A DNA stretch of 64,000 nt. Source: Acanthococcus lagerstroemiae (taxonomy: Eukaryota > Arthropoda > Insecta > Hemiptera > Eriococcidae). Below the pieces are notes generated by a model that was not told the origin of the DNA, did not search any database, and saw only the letters and a program-made list of their open reading frames with translations. Of this stretch, positions 46,473 through 56,599 are shown piece by piece. Numbering within the stretch: the stretch's first letter is position 1; every line of letters begins with the position of its first letter. The position numbers were made by a program, and so were the translations under genes. Where the stretch lies: assembly GCA_031841125.1 (NCBI GenBank), contig CM063106.1, forward strand, positions 7,006,001 to 7,070,000. Reading direction: 5' to 3'.

Positions 46473-47167
46473 CAATCCGATTTCCTCTTTTTGACCTTCT
46501 GTATCTCTAAATTGAGTTTCTTAATGAGATTTTACATAGCTTTTCAAAAAGCCTAAACATGATTTAAAAACTTTGAAACCCAAATGTACGTGTCTTATTA
46601 TAATCTTGCAGCAGATACAGAACCAAAAACGGAAATAGATAACCTTCAGTTCTCAGTTACTTTTAGAATTCCAAATAGAGGGGGGTTTCATGAAAGTTCT
46701 AAAATGTTTCTGTTCTTGTCGTGTGAGAAAAGAAGAGGTTTCGACTCGGGAAAAATAGTAATGTTCTAATGGCCCCGTTTTCATCATTGAGCTTGTTACC
46801 AGTAGGTAAATGAAGAGTTCTTTTAAAGAGTTAAGAGTTTCCAGCTCTGTTTTTAACGATTGGAAAGAAAGGATTACATTTTTTTCTTGAAAAATTGAAG
46901 ATTTCTGGAAAATTTGGGCCCCATGTTCAGGTTTTGGATTCCATCCAAGCATCGTCATCGATAATTATATTTTATGTCAATGTCTTTTTAACGAGTTATA
47001 CGTAGCACAAGTCTTGAATCTTAATAAAACGTTTCAGGGAGCCTTAACATAGTTTCAAAACGGAGTCTTGCTAAATCTTCATGTGTGACCTCAACAAGTT
47101 TCAACTACCTATTATTGATAAGCTTTTTGAAATAGTCTGCGTTGATAACTCTTGATACAGGCCTAAA
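46473..47167. other. Non-coding stretch
   Basis: I see nothing supportable. Confidence 0.4.
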
Positions 47168-47254
47168 CTCCGTTCACGTTAAGAAGTCATAAAGAAACCT
47201 TATCAATTCATGTTTTCTCAGTGGTTTGTTTATAACTTCTTAATGTGAACGGAG
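47168..47254. repeat. 87-base near-perfect hairpin
   Basis: Arms 47168-47199 and 47223-47254 pair at 29 of 32 positions with a 23-base loop. They start CTCCGTTCAC and end GTGAACGGAG. TA occurs next to both ends, so a tiny TA-target MITE is likely; the geometry is also that of a miRNA precursor. Confidence 0.7.
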
Positions 47255-49619
47255 TAAGATACTCTATCGAAAAAAATCGTCCAGAAGCAAAGAATTTAAA
47301 TCGGTGATGGATCTAGGAAGCGATTCTAGGAATAGTACTGCAAAATGTGTGGGAATTGAATAGTCTCCAACATTACTTGAGAATTTAGATAATTTTTATT
47401 CCCTCAAGATGGTGACTGAGTAAATAAGCGAAAAATTCTTCAGGTTCTAAATAATACTTTCATTGTTTAATTTTTTTTAATTATTACTATTTTTTTAAAT
47501 CCAAACGATAATCACACAGTCTGAACGAGTCACCCAGCCTGAATGAGTTTTTAATGAATCTGGCAGAGTAGCTTTAAGTTAGTCTTAAACCGTTCTACAC
47601 TGTCCTAGTGAGTCTTGGTTGCGGAATTTTTGACTACAGCCTCTACATGGTAACCTGGCCAAAAATAAATTTTTTCAAATTTCAGCAAATTTTAATTCAA
47701 TTTTACGAAGTCATATTTCGTAATCGAAAACTCCAAACGAGTTTTCGCTAGTCTTAACGATTCTTAAAATAGGTACTCCTAACAAGTCTAAGTAAATATT
47801 AACTCCTAGAAGAATAGTATTGGCGTCTGAATAAGGTTTTCAGGATATTTGATAAGTTCTAGGGGAGTCTGAACTAGTCTTCCCATACCCATTCTGAACA
47901 AATTTGAGAAGCCAGGGATTCGCCTTCTTAAAGCTTTTTAGTTCCAAGGAGGCGACAATGTGTTCGGTTTTGTAAAATGTTACAGTGAGAAATACCAGAT
48001 TAAATTGACTTCCCTTGTATAACAGTGGGGTGGGAGTATAACACTAAAGTTCGATGGACTTTGAGATGTCGTAACCTGACCCTAGAGATTTGAGCTGAGC
48101 ATATGGCTATAAGAGTTTGGTGACCATCTAGAAATACAGTAAATTACACTACGGGGCTGCACCCGTAGCCGCTTTTAGGTTTAATTTCTTGTAAGGATAA
48201 ATTGCAGTTTTATACGTCTTTGTGTCCTGCGTTTTATTTTTTTGATCAGATTGAAATAGTTAATAAATTTTGGAATTTTTAAATTGCCCCACAAGCACAT
48301 AAACAACACCCTCACCTACCTTTCCGCTACTGGATACTTCTGCGACATATAGACAGTGTAGCTCCGTGGTTCGATAATAATAAAAATAAATTTCCAACGT
48401 TTTTTTCCTACTTTTTAACGAACCGTTTATGAAACAATATCTACAACATGTTCTGTGCTGACATTATCAATTGAATAACTGAAGAGTTAATACAATAAAA
48501 ATAACGTAGGAAAGTCGGAAAAATTTTTGATATTTTTGAGAAAGAGCTGAGTGCAAGAAATGCTTAAAGAAAGAGAATTTATTGATTAGGTAACAACTAA
48601 CATCGCTGTTAGCATAGTCGGTCACTTCAGAAAAATAAATATAAATATAACCGCTCCTTACATTCAGGTCGATTCTCAAACACTGTAGGTTCTGTCCTTT
48701 CGTTTCATTCTGGTCTTACGTATTTTCGATACATTGAAATTTTATTTTTATTTTAGCCATATCTGTTATACATAATATAAATCATGTCTGTCGTTTTTGT
48801 ATTTATGTTTTTTCGGTGATTCTCTTCTACCGTACACCAACCGTCATTTTTTATAATCTGTTTCTTCTGTATTTATGAGTTGCTTTCTGCCTGTTTCTCC
48901 CACATCATTTATCAGTAAAATATTTGATTATGTACTACCAGTTGATCAAAGACTGAGTTTTGTGTATTTATGTCTGAGTTCAATAAGATAAATCGAATCA
49001 TATTTTTTGAACCTTCCGCCATATAATCTTGAGCCACACTTAGATGGGTCAAGAGAGTTCAGGTACCTTCATGCTCAGTGTCACTAAGTGAAACCGTTTG
49101 GAATAATTCTGAGCTCTCTGTCATTTTGTATTATTTTTTTCGACCGTATTATTTTTGAGTTTTTATCAACTATTCTTCTTTATTTTCATTCAATATTGTT
49201 CAGCTTTTTCATGTTACTTTCCTTCTCTTCTTTTTTGTTTTTCCTATTTTTCTGTTTTCGTTTGTACTTTTACAAATTCTATTTTTCACATTAGTCTGGT
49301 TCGTGCTGGGTTCATTTCGTTTTAAGACCCATGTCGACGCGGTAATAAGAACCATTCAGTGTTGGTGCCGATTCATTCAGACAAGTTATTTTAACTTCTC
49401 TAGGATTTATTAAGGTTCTATAATGACTTAGTTATCATCTCTTGGAAATCGTCAATTACTTTTTCATTTTTTTATGATATTTTATTCTACTCCTGTCAAT
49501 TTTTTCCCCGTCTAATTGTGTTTTTTTCGTTTTTTGTCGTTTCTTGTTCTCTCATTTTCCCGTTTTTCTTTCTTCTTCTCTTTATTTTAAACTATTAGTC
49601 TGCCTGCCTTAAATATATG
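47255..49619. other. Non-coding AT-rich stretch
   Basis: No coding signal. A small hairpin CTACGGGGCTGCACCCGTAG lies near 48153-48172. T-rich low-complexity sequence runs from about 49100 to 49600. Confidence 0.4.
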
Positions 49620-50056
49620 CTAGTTCTCGTGCAGTGAGAACCTTTTCAAGGTATCCTCTCTTAGGTGCTTGTTGACCTTCCTTTCCAAGGTTTTTAGCAT
49701 TAATGATGAGAGATTTATCGGCCTATAGGATTGGGCCTGATAAGGGTCTCTGCCTGGTTCCCTAGGGCTCCTGGTGCCCTGAGGACCCAATGAACGGTCC
49801 CATTATGGTCGAGTCCTGTCTGGTGGCAGACTGGATAGATTCCGTAAGCGCGCGGTCCTTTGTACGGTGAGAATGTGTTCACCACCCAACATACCATGTC
49901 TGGTGTAACTACCTCTTTCGCCATCTCCCAATTGATTCCGTTTTGCGTGCGACTGGCTCCGACTCTGGCTGCTTGATACTGGGAGTTAAGAAGAAGAAAG
50001 AAATTGGGAATAGTAAAATTAGGAAGGTTCGGGGATAAGAGAAAAGGATATGCCAC
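49620..50056 (-). mobile_element. LINE reverse-transcriptase fragment (R1/LOA/jockey type)
   Basis: Minus-strand protein with TPDMVCWVVNTFSPYKGPR, then GIYPVCHQTGL and, after decay, NPIGR and ISHH in place of the RPISL motif. FSPYKSPGxDGIYPxLLQ is the usual RT entry of such LINEs; here the first Gly-Pro-Gly-x-Asp is altered. Only the RT N-terminus remains. Confidence 0.6.
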
Positions 50057-50069
50057 CTAAAAATTAAAA

Positions 50070-50290
50070 GGGAAAGGTGCGGGATCCTTCGAGAGACAAG
50101 AGGGGAGGTGGGCAAGGAAAATTATGGAATGCACACCCAGGAAGGATGAACGCACTAGAGGTAAACCAAACATCAGAGGGAGCGATGATGTAGCAAAAGA
50201 ATACGGGCGGACCTAAGAAAGGGAGGCAAAGGATAGGAAGAAGTGGAAAAGGCGCGTAAAGGCCTATCTACATATATGCTTAGAAATGGG
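50070..50290 (+). mobile_element. LINE C-terminal tail fragment, opposite strand
   Basis: Plus strand: KDERTRGKPNIRGSDDVAKE, and after a frameshift AKDRKKWKRRVKAYLHIC. RGRPxxRWxDDV ... AxDRxxWR is the common tail of RTE-type LINEs. It stands back to back with the minus-strand RT fragment. Confidence 0.45.
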
Positions 50291-52289
50291 CTATCAAGGG
50301 GAACAGAGCTAGTAGTAAGCCAGTAATAAGTAGTCATGAAAATGTAAGGCTATAAATGTATAAGTTGATCCTTCTTTTTTTTTCCAAGGTTCAATAAATC
50401 TTCGTTGAAGCGCCCGCAACTTTTTTTTAATGGTAAATCATGTAGCAGGAACCTTCACCCACCGTTCTGTATATGTAGTTTCCGCTGTGAAGACGTGATT
50501 TGTATTAATCGTGTGATAATTCTGAAGTTCCTGTATTGAAAAATGTGCTAAAATTCAACAATTTTCAAATCTAGGGAAAAGTAATTTGGAAATATCGAAA
50601 TGGTAAATATTTTAATTTATTTTTCGACGCCTGTGGGTGTTTATATGTACTGACAAGGGTTCAAATGAAGTACCTTTGGAAGATTTTGAAATTTTTACTT
50701 CGGATGGGCTATTTCCTGGTCACAAGAATCCGAATGAAAAAAATAATAAAAAGTGTTCCTATTAGATGTTTTTCAAAAATTTGGTTTTTATGAGCTAATT
50801 TACCAGTGCTATTGAGTTAATTCATATTTTCAGTGCCAGAGTTCAAGATTTCGGGGTTTGAAAAATGATTGCCATTTGACACCGATCAAGTCTCATGCAC
50901 AATGTGCACCAGTGACATTTTTTATAACGTTGAGTTCAGTAGAGGAAAATGTAGTTATAATCATTGGTTCTTTCCTTATGTAGTGATTCAAACTTGTAAT
51001 AAATCATTTCATTTTTGTCACGTTAGATAGCTATTTACATGCGTGATTAGTGTTCAAATGATTCTGCCTGTGGTGCACACATGTAATAAGTTACTTAACA
51101 CATTTGGCATCGAAATTTTTGATGAATTTTGGTGTGCACAATTGTAATATGTGAACATTTATCACATCTGGCACCGAGTGAAACGCATGTCAGCTGCTAA
51201 TTTGGAATTCAGATATCGCTGCAGTTTGCGTTTTTTTCGAGTTTTGTTTAGTTCGGATTAGAGCAAACGAGAATGTGTAGGAAAAGCGCGTGTATTAATC
51301 GACCGAATAGAAAAAGTAAGTCTTACAGAGATGGCTAAAAAAAATAAAATTAAACTGGTGTCCTGCCTGCCCGATCGAGGGAGGAAAAGGACCGTGAGTA
51401 AGAAGAAGAGGGAGAAGAACGTGATTTTGAAAAAATCACAGAGGGGTGGGGGTAAGTGATCGCTGCAGCACATATCCGGTAATCTTACTGCTGTTATTAA
51501 TGCGCTAAAAACACTCTGAAATGCTATTTTTGGTAGCCTTGGGAGCAGGTCTAACCCGAATCCCCGCTCAATATCTAGGCGCTGAATTCATTATACGTAG
51601 TAATGGTGAGAGACCTTCCAATATCCTGATCGGTAAATGATACTTCACCCTACCTAGTCACTTCCACCGTGAACAGTCCAGTCAAATTAGCATTTGAAAT
51701 AGAAAAAATTGCTACCAATGAATTTTTGCGGGTTATTCTGCAGACTGACTCACTGAATAACTAACATAAAACACATTTTCCCGACTTGTGTGCGTTTTTC
51801 ACCACGTGAATATGTCCCCTTCGTCAGTATTTTCCAAATAACTCAAAAAATGTATATGATATTGGGATAGTCTGAAGAATCAAAAACATACTCATTAAAA
51901 TTTCTTACAGAATGATACCTCGGACTCAAAGAGGAATCGTACAGGGCCACTCAAAAAGAAGGTATTTTTCATTTACGTTTTTTTCTTACCGAATAATTGT
52001 AAAATGATACGAGATAAAAGAAATATTTTTTCTGCTAAAAATGATGCATGTTATGCTCCTAACATAATTGGATTCGTTCCAGAGGGGTTACCAAAAGAGT
52101 ACGGTTGGCAAATACTTCTTAGTTTGTATGATTCGCGGAGAAAACAAAAACTCTACGTTTTTGATGACCCCATGGAAGTTGCATCTTATTTTGTATGAAA
52201 TTATATGCAAGATTTTTTTAGTCTAAAATAAATGTTTCTCACATTTCGCGTATTTTGAAGAGGAAAAAAAAAAGACAATGGTATATTCC
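50291..52289. other. Unassigned stretch
   Basis: No recognisable gene. The ORF 52004-52198 (+) reads NIIGFVPEGLPKEYGWQ and KQKLYVFDDPMEVASYF, which looks protein-like, but I cannot name it or find splice context. Confidence 0.3.
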
Positions 52290-52437
52290 GTAGTCTATGG
52301 ACTAGTAGGTTGCATTTCTCCACTTTTCCCTCTCCGGTGTTAATATTTTCATTTCTGAGAAGAATTTATATTTTGTATCCTTTATTATCTGCTCTTTATA
52401 GCTCATTCTTAGCCTTCCTTTTCAGTTCTTTCCCTCA
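52290..52437 (-). mobile_element. RTE-like LINE fragment, downstream half (split by LINE insertion)
   Basis: Minus strand: GRLRMSYKEQIIKDTKYKFF, then SEMKIL and REKWRNA. It is the C-terminal tail whose upstream half is at 54085-54360; the LINE at 52438-54080 lies between. Confidence 0.6.
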
Positions 52438-54080
52438 AGTAATAATAATAATAATAATATATTTTCAAAAATGATACTTCGAGTTTTAACATTGGTCTGA
52501 CCCCCCAATGGCCTAATTGACCCGAATGGGGGTCAGTGTATGTGAATACTACGTAATAAACATGCATTAAATCAGACAAATTGGACATGAAAATGGATCC
52601 CAGTATAGATAACATAAAAATAAAAATAAATCACGGTAACACAATACAAATTTGCCAATAAACAGGTATACCAAACTGCAGAAATGGAACAGGAAAGATA
52701 ATAACAAAAGTAATAAATAACAACAGTAAAGTAAAGTAACAAAATAATAACAGCAGAATAACAACATCAAAAATATAAGAGAACAGGGGAAGAAACAATG
52801 GACGATGGAGAAACAATAGGTATGGTAATGGATAGTAATGGGTAGTAAAAGTAGTGATAAGTAACCGGCGCACACGCGCCTCCACTGCTGCTTCCACTCA
52901 CTACCTTGTCACTACTGCATTTTCGCTTGGAGAAAGGCACCCACTTCGTTTTTGAATTTTTTGACCTTTTTTATCTTCTCCCTGGGGTCAAGGTGCTGAG
53001 GTTCCGCCATAAGGTTACTAAGGTTGCGTATGGATAGGGGCAGCGCGTTGAATTGCTTGGGGAGTTCATATTCAAATTGTTTCCTACTGCTTTCCTTGAT
53101 GTACTCCGGCTGTGCCAGCAACACTTCCGACCCTGCCCTCGTCCTACCTGTGCGTTTGTGGGTATCAAACTGTTCCGGATGACTTACAACGTATGTGCAC
53201 CCAACCAGTGTGTATAGCTCATCGATTGTGTATATGCCCAACTCATTGAATTTCTTTTGCGTGCTTTTTGCTTCATTTAACCCTTCCGGTCCATAGATGT
53301 TCCTCACTGTTTTTCTTTGCAAAACTCTGATGGGTTCGAGATGCAGGCTGGCAGCGTTTCCCCAAATTATAATTCCGTATCTTAGTACTGACTCGTATAG
53401 GGCCTTGTAAATTTTAACTAAGTGTGGCCTTGCAAAGTAGTTTCCCAGGTGATAAAAGAGGTAATTCAATTGTCTGAGATGTTTCTGCGCTTTGGCCAGC
53501 TGGGGGCCCCACGTTAATTTAGAATCAAATAATACGCCCAGATATTTTATCTCTGCAACTCTTTTTATTGCTGTTCTGTGACCATTATGGTCCGGAATCA
53601 CTATCCTCCCATCAAATCTGTCGTTGTCCTTCTTGTGGCCATACACAATAAAGTTGGGTTTTCCTAGGTTGACCTGCATACCATTCTCTGAATACCACTT
53701 GGCTACTTTTTCCAGATCACAGTTGATTTGGGTACCCAGTTTCTGTCTCTCAGTTCCCCGGTAAACTATGGCCGCATCGTCAGCAAAGCAGATCAGACTG
53801 CCTGTAAGGCCCATGTTACACAGTTCATTGACATAGATGGTGAAGAGTAATGGCCCCAGGCAGCTTCCTTGTGGTACCCCCCTTTTCACCTGCAGTGGAT
53901 TGCTCAATTTCCCTGAAATTTCGACTACCGTTTCCCTTCCCTCCAAGTAGCTCTTGAACCAGGCTAAGACAAAATCGCGTATTCCCCATCTTTCCATCTT
54001 TTCCAGAAGCTTTCCATGATCGATTGTGTCAAAGGCTTTCTTTATGTCGATGTATACTCCCACAGTGTGCATGTTCCAAG
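52438..54080 (-). mobile_element. 5'-truncated LINE with intact RT ORF and (TTA)n end
   Basis: Minus strand. A 386-codon open frame (52912-54072) is followed by an approximately 475-base 3' UTR. The UTR ends in a short hairpin (CCCCCATTCGGG ... CCATTGGGGGG near 52500-52535) and a TTATTA microsatellite at 52440-52458. The 5' end is truncated inside the RT at about 54080. It has inserted into an older RTE-like LINE. The open frame shows it is comparatively young. Confidence 0.8.
52912..54072 (-). CDS. LINE reverse transcriptase (5'-truncated, otherwise open)
   Basis: 386 codons of reverse transcriptase of a jockey-superfamily LINE (CR1/Daphne/Kiri-like). Motif A is IDIKKAFDTIDH with its Asp at residue 9. 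Motif B is GVPQGSCLGPLLF at 65-77. Motif C is FADD at 96-99. YLGVLFDSKLTW at about 180 and a C-terminal region with ALYESVLRYGIIIWG follow. The three catalytic aspartates are present, but the N-terminal fingers and the endonuclease are missing, so the piece cannot act alone. The true start is lost: the first ATG is internal to the ancestral protein. Confidence 0.82.
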   Translation of the reverse strand: MHTVGVYIDIKKAFDTIDHGKLLEKMERWGIRDFVLAWFKSYLEGRETVVEISGKLSNPLQVKRGVPQGSCLGPLLFTIYVNELCNMGLTGSLICFADDAAIVYRGTERQKLGTQINCDLEKVAKWYSENGMQVNLGKPNFIVYGHKKDNDRFDGRIVIPDHNGHRTAIKRVAEIKYLGVLFDSKLTWGPQLAKAQKHLRQLNYLFYHLGNYFARPHLVKIYKALYESVLRYGIIIWGNAASLHLEPIRVLQRKTVRNIYGPEGLNEAKSTQKKFNELGIYTIDELYTLVGCTYVVSHPEQFDTHKRTGRTRAGSEVLLAQPEYIKESSRKQFEYELPKQFNALPLSIRNLSNLMAEPQHLDPREKIKKVKKFKNEVGAFLQAKMQ

Positions 54081-54084
54081 TAGT

Positions 54085-54360
54085 CCCTATAGCAGTAATA
54101 ACAATATCCCTGTGGGTCGTATATTATGACCTATTATATTAACTCTTCTCTTTAGAATTATATTCCAAATTCCTTTTTTCCTTCTATTCGCCTCAATACT
54201 TCCCTATTCCTGATCTTTTCTATCCATTTGATTTTCAACATTCTCCAATAACATGTTTTAAAAGCTCCTAACCTTTTTCTTTCTTGTGTTTCCATTATCC
54301 AGGTTCCACATCCATAGAATGCTATACTCCAAATAAACGTTCGAAGAAATCTCATTCATC
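54085..54360 (-). mobile_element. RTE-like LINE fragment, upstream half
   Basis: Minus strand: MRFLRTFIWSIAFYGCGTW, AFKTCYWRMLKIKWIEKI, NREVLRRI, then RRVNIIGH in a shifted frame. This is the region between RT and tail in RTE-type LINEs. It continues at 52290-52437 beyond the inserted LINE. Confidence 0.65.
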
Positions 54361-54365
54361 CTTCC

Positions 54366-54560
54366 AGATCTCAATTCAAATTCAGAAGACCTTTATTTAG
54401 GGGAATGGACATATTACACAGGTTTATATAATGAATTAGCGGCCCCAAAGTGGGGCTCACTCCCCCCTGACCCATGCCGGGCAAAAGTCTCCTGTAGACG
54501 CTCCCATTCGTTCCTATTCCTCGATATTCTTTGGAAGTTATCACTTTTTAGAAATTTAAT
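54366..54560 (-). mobile_element. LINE 3'-terminal fragment
   Basis: Minus strand: RNRNEWERLQETFARHGSG, then EPHFGAANSLYKPV and a stop, followed by a short UTR ending AATAAAGGTC near 54385. A WERLQ ... SEPHFGAA tail is common at the end of CR1-like LINEs. The rest of the element is missing. Confidence 0.6.
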
Positions 54561-54589
54561 TTTTGGTGTATGCTTATAGGTATTATAAA

Positions 54590-55015
54590 TATATCATTTC
54601 TTGGAAATTCTATTCTCTATGACATTTATCTAAAACATTTTTCATATTGACTCTTTGCTGAAAAAATATTTTCAAAAAACTGACTTCTTGGGTAAGCAAC
54701 TAAGTGTTTTTGTGCAAGTATGGGGGTAAGTATTCACCAAAATTAGACGTATTACATATCATTTTGTAGGAAAGTTTACGCTCTACAACATTAATTTGAA
54801 ACTTTTTCCCCGTACCTTTATCTCTGGAATCTGGAAAAATATTCTGGAAAAACTGAATTTTAGGGTAAGCATCATTCTTTTTGAGCCATAATGAGCGTAA
54901 CTATTGACCAAAGTTAGATTTTATATTATATACCATTTTGTAGGCAATTTTATGCTCTACAACTTTTACCTGAAATATTCTCCCCTAAACTGTAATCCTG
55001 AAGAGAAAAACTGAT
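54590..55015. repeat. Tandem repeat, about 170-bp unit, 2.5 copies
   Basis: Shared order in each unit: ACTGA(A/C)TT then GGGTAAGCA, AAxTTAGA, CATTTTGTAGG, TTTATGCTCTACAA-like, CTGAAA and CCCC. The first copy is partial (54590-54665), the next two are full. The motif TACGCTCTACAA also occurs at 14.83 and, reversed, at 63.69 kb. Confidence 0.7.
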
Positions 55016-55552
55016 TTGCATATGCAACCCTGATTACACGTTGTTGGCACACATTTTCACAGTGGCTAGAACTCTAAATCACCTTCATATAAAATGAAAA
55101 CTTTTACCCAATAACACCCTCACTATTATAATCATTCGTGCTATTTATGATGCTAATTGCGACCGCTGGTGGTGTTCTTAATGTGGATGTGATCAAAAGA
55201 AAGATCCACGCCATGAGAAACGCGCATACCAAGTGCAAAGAAGCCAGGGAAAAGCGTACTGTGGAAGAAAAGGCTGAGGCAGCTGCTCGGAGTTTAAACC
55301 CTGTGTTATGTGGGGTTGGATAGCTCGGGGTTTAAAACATCCTAGGTTATGTGCAAACGTTGTTTTTTGGACCTTTTTGAAATCCCTGTGTAGGTCAACA
55401 CTGGCTGGACTTTAAGAAAGTTCTACTGAGAAAAGTTCAAGTAGAAGGTTGAAATTTATTATTCATCGCAATTTCGGAGTTCAATACTGATATGAGGGGG
55501 GCAGCAGTGGTTATTTGAAAAAAGTAATTGAACTTTTGGCACTTTACCTTAA
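55016..55552. other. Spacer with a small unassigned ORF
   Basis: The ORF at 55138-55323 (+) encodes DVIKRKIHAMRNAHTKC and a Lys/Glu/Ala-rich helix. It may be part of a MADF-like DNA-binding domain, but this is a guess. Confidence 0.25.
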
Positions 55553-56548
55553 CCCTTCAATACCACACATGTGACAATTGTCACAGTGGTATAAAACTCG
55601 CAGCAGCGACGCGAATCAGAGGGGAGACTCAGCCGCATAACTCTTAGTGCCTGTGCGCACATGATTTACCTTCATTCTCGCGTGTGAGTTTTGGTTGCCT
55701 ACTCGAACTGTCAAAGGGGCATGCATTTTTTTAAATTGATTTTCGGTTAAATATCGTTAATACCACTGATATGACAACTGTCACACCGACCTATTTTCAC
55801 TCTTACAGAGCACTATATACAATTTTGATGTTAATAGGTTGAACTGAATTCTGTTTTTAATCAATTTGGACCAAAATTTATCATATGGGTGGCTTAATTT
55901 ATGCATTCGAGTTGGTTTTTTGATGTAGCTCAGTCGAGGTGGACCCGAGGATTAAGGTGTCGAGAGGAAGGCCCAGGTAGAGACATTTTGTAAAAGCCGC
56001 GAAATAAACTGTCATGTGCGTTGTTTCTTCTTGTTCCTTAGCAAAATACTTTTTACTGTACTGCAACCAGTCATTTTTCTTTCTAACGAAAAATAATTAT
56101 CGGCGAATGTATAACTCATTGTCTCTCATTTCCAATTGCAGAATTTTTGATCAAGTGAAAATAACTCCGAAAATGTGAATAGGCAAAGTAAAAATTATAC
56201 TAAAATAAAGAAAATTGGGGGGAGGGGAATAGTAACAAGCAACTTGTGCCAAGTTTCAAGAAGTGTCCGTATTCAATGCATTCGTAGGACAAAAGTAATG
56301 TTATAAATTAAAAAAAAAAAAAATTCGGTTGTGAGCTATTAACATGAAGTGGGGAAATTTCAAATTTGTGCCTATTTTTTCATATTAAAATCAAAATTTG
56401 ATTTCAAATTTGAATTTAGCATGAGAAAATACACATACCATCATCAAATTTGGTAGGTTAATGATAAAACTGATGAATTTTTAAATATTGTGACAATTGT
56501 CACATGTGTGGTAATATCGGAAGAAAACCTACGTGTGGTATTTAAGGG
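55553..56548. mobile_element. piggyBac-type MITE (996 bp)
   Basis: TTAA duplications at 55549-55552 and 56549-56552. Both ends read CCCTT(C/A)AATACCACAC inward. A near-palindrome TGTGACAATTGTCACA occurs just inside each end, and a variant (ATGACAACTGTCAC) near 55770. TTAA target sites with CCCTT ends define piggyBac. No transposase DDE domain is visible, so it is non-autonomous. Confidence 0.87.
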
Positions 56549-56599
56549 TTAAATAAAAATACCATGTCAATTTAAACTGCACAAGTGCACAGTATAGCC

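Noticed and set aside
48153..48172. GC hairpin as a possible Helitron end
   Set aside because: No CTRR end at the proper distance and no TC start was found.
52567..52897. Minus-strand hydrophobic ORFs resembling membrane proteins
   Set aside because: They lie in the T-rich 3' UTR of the LINE and reflect low complexity.
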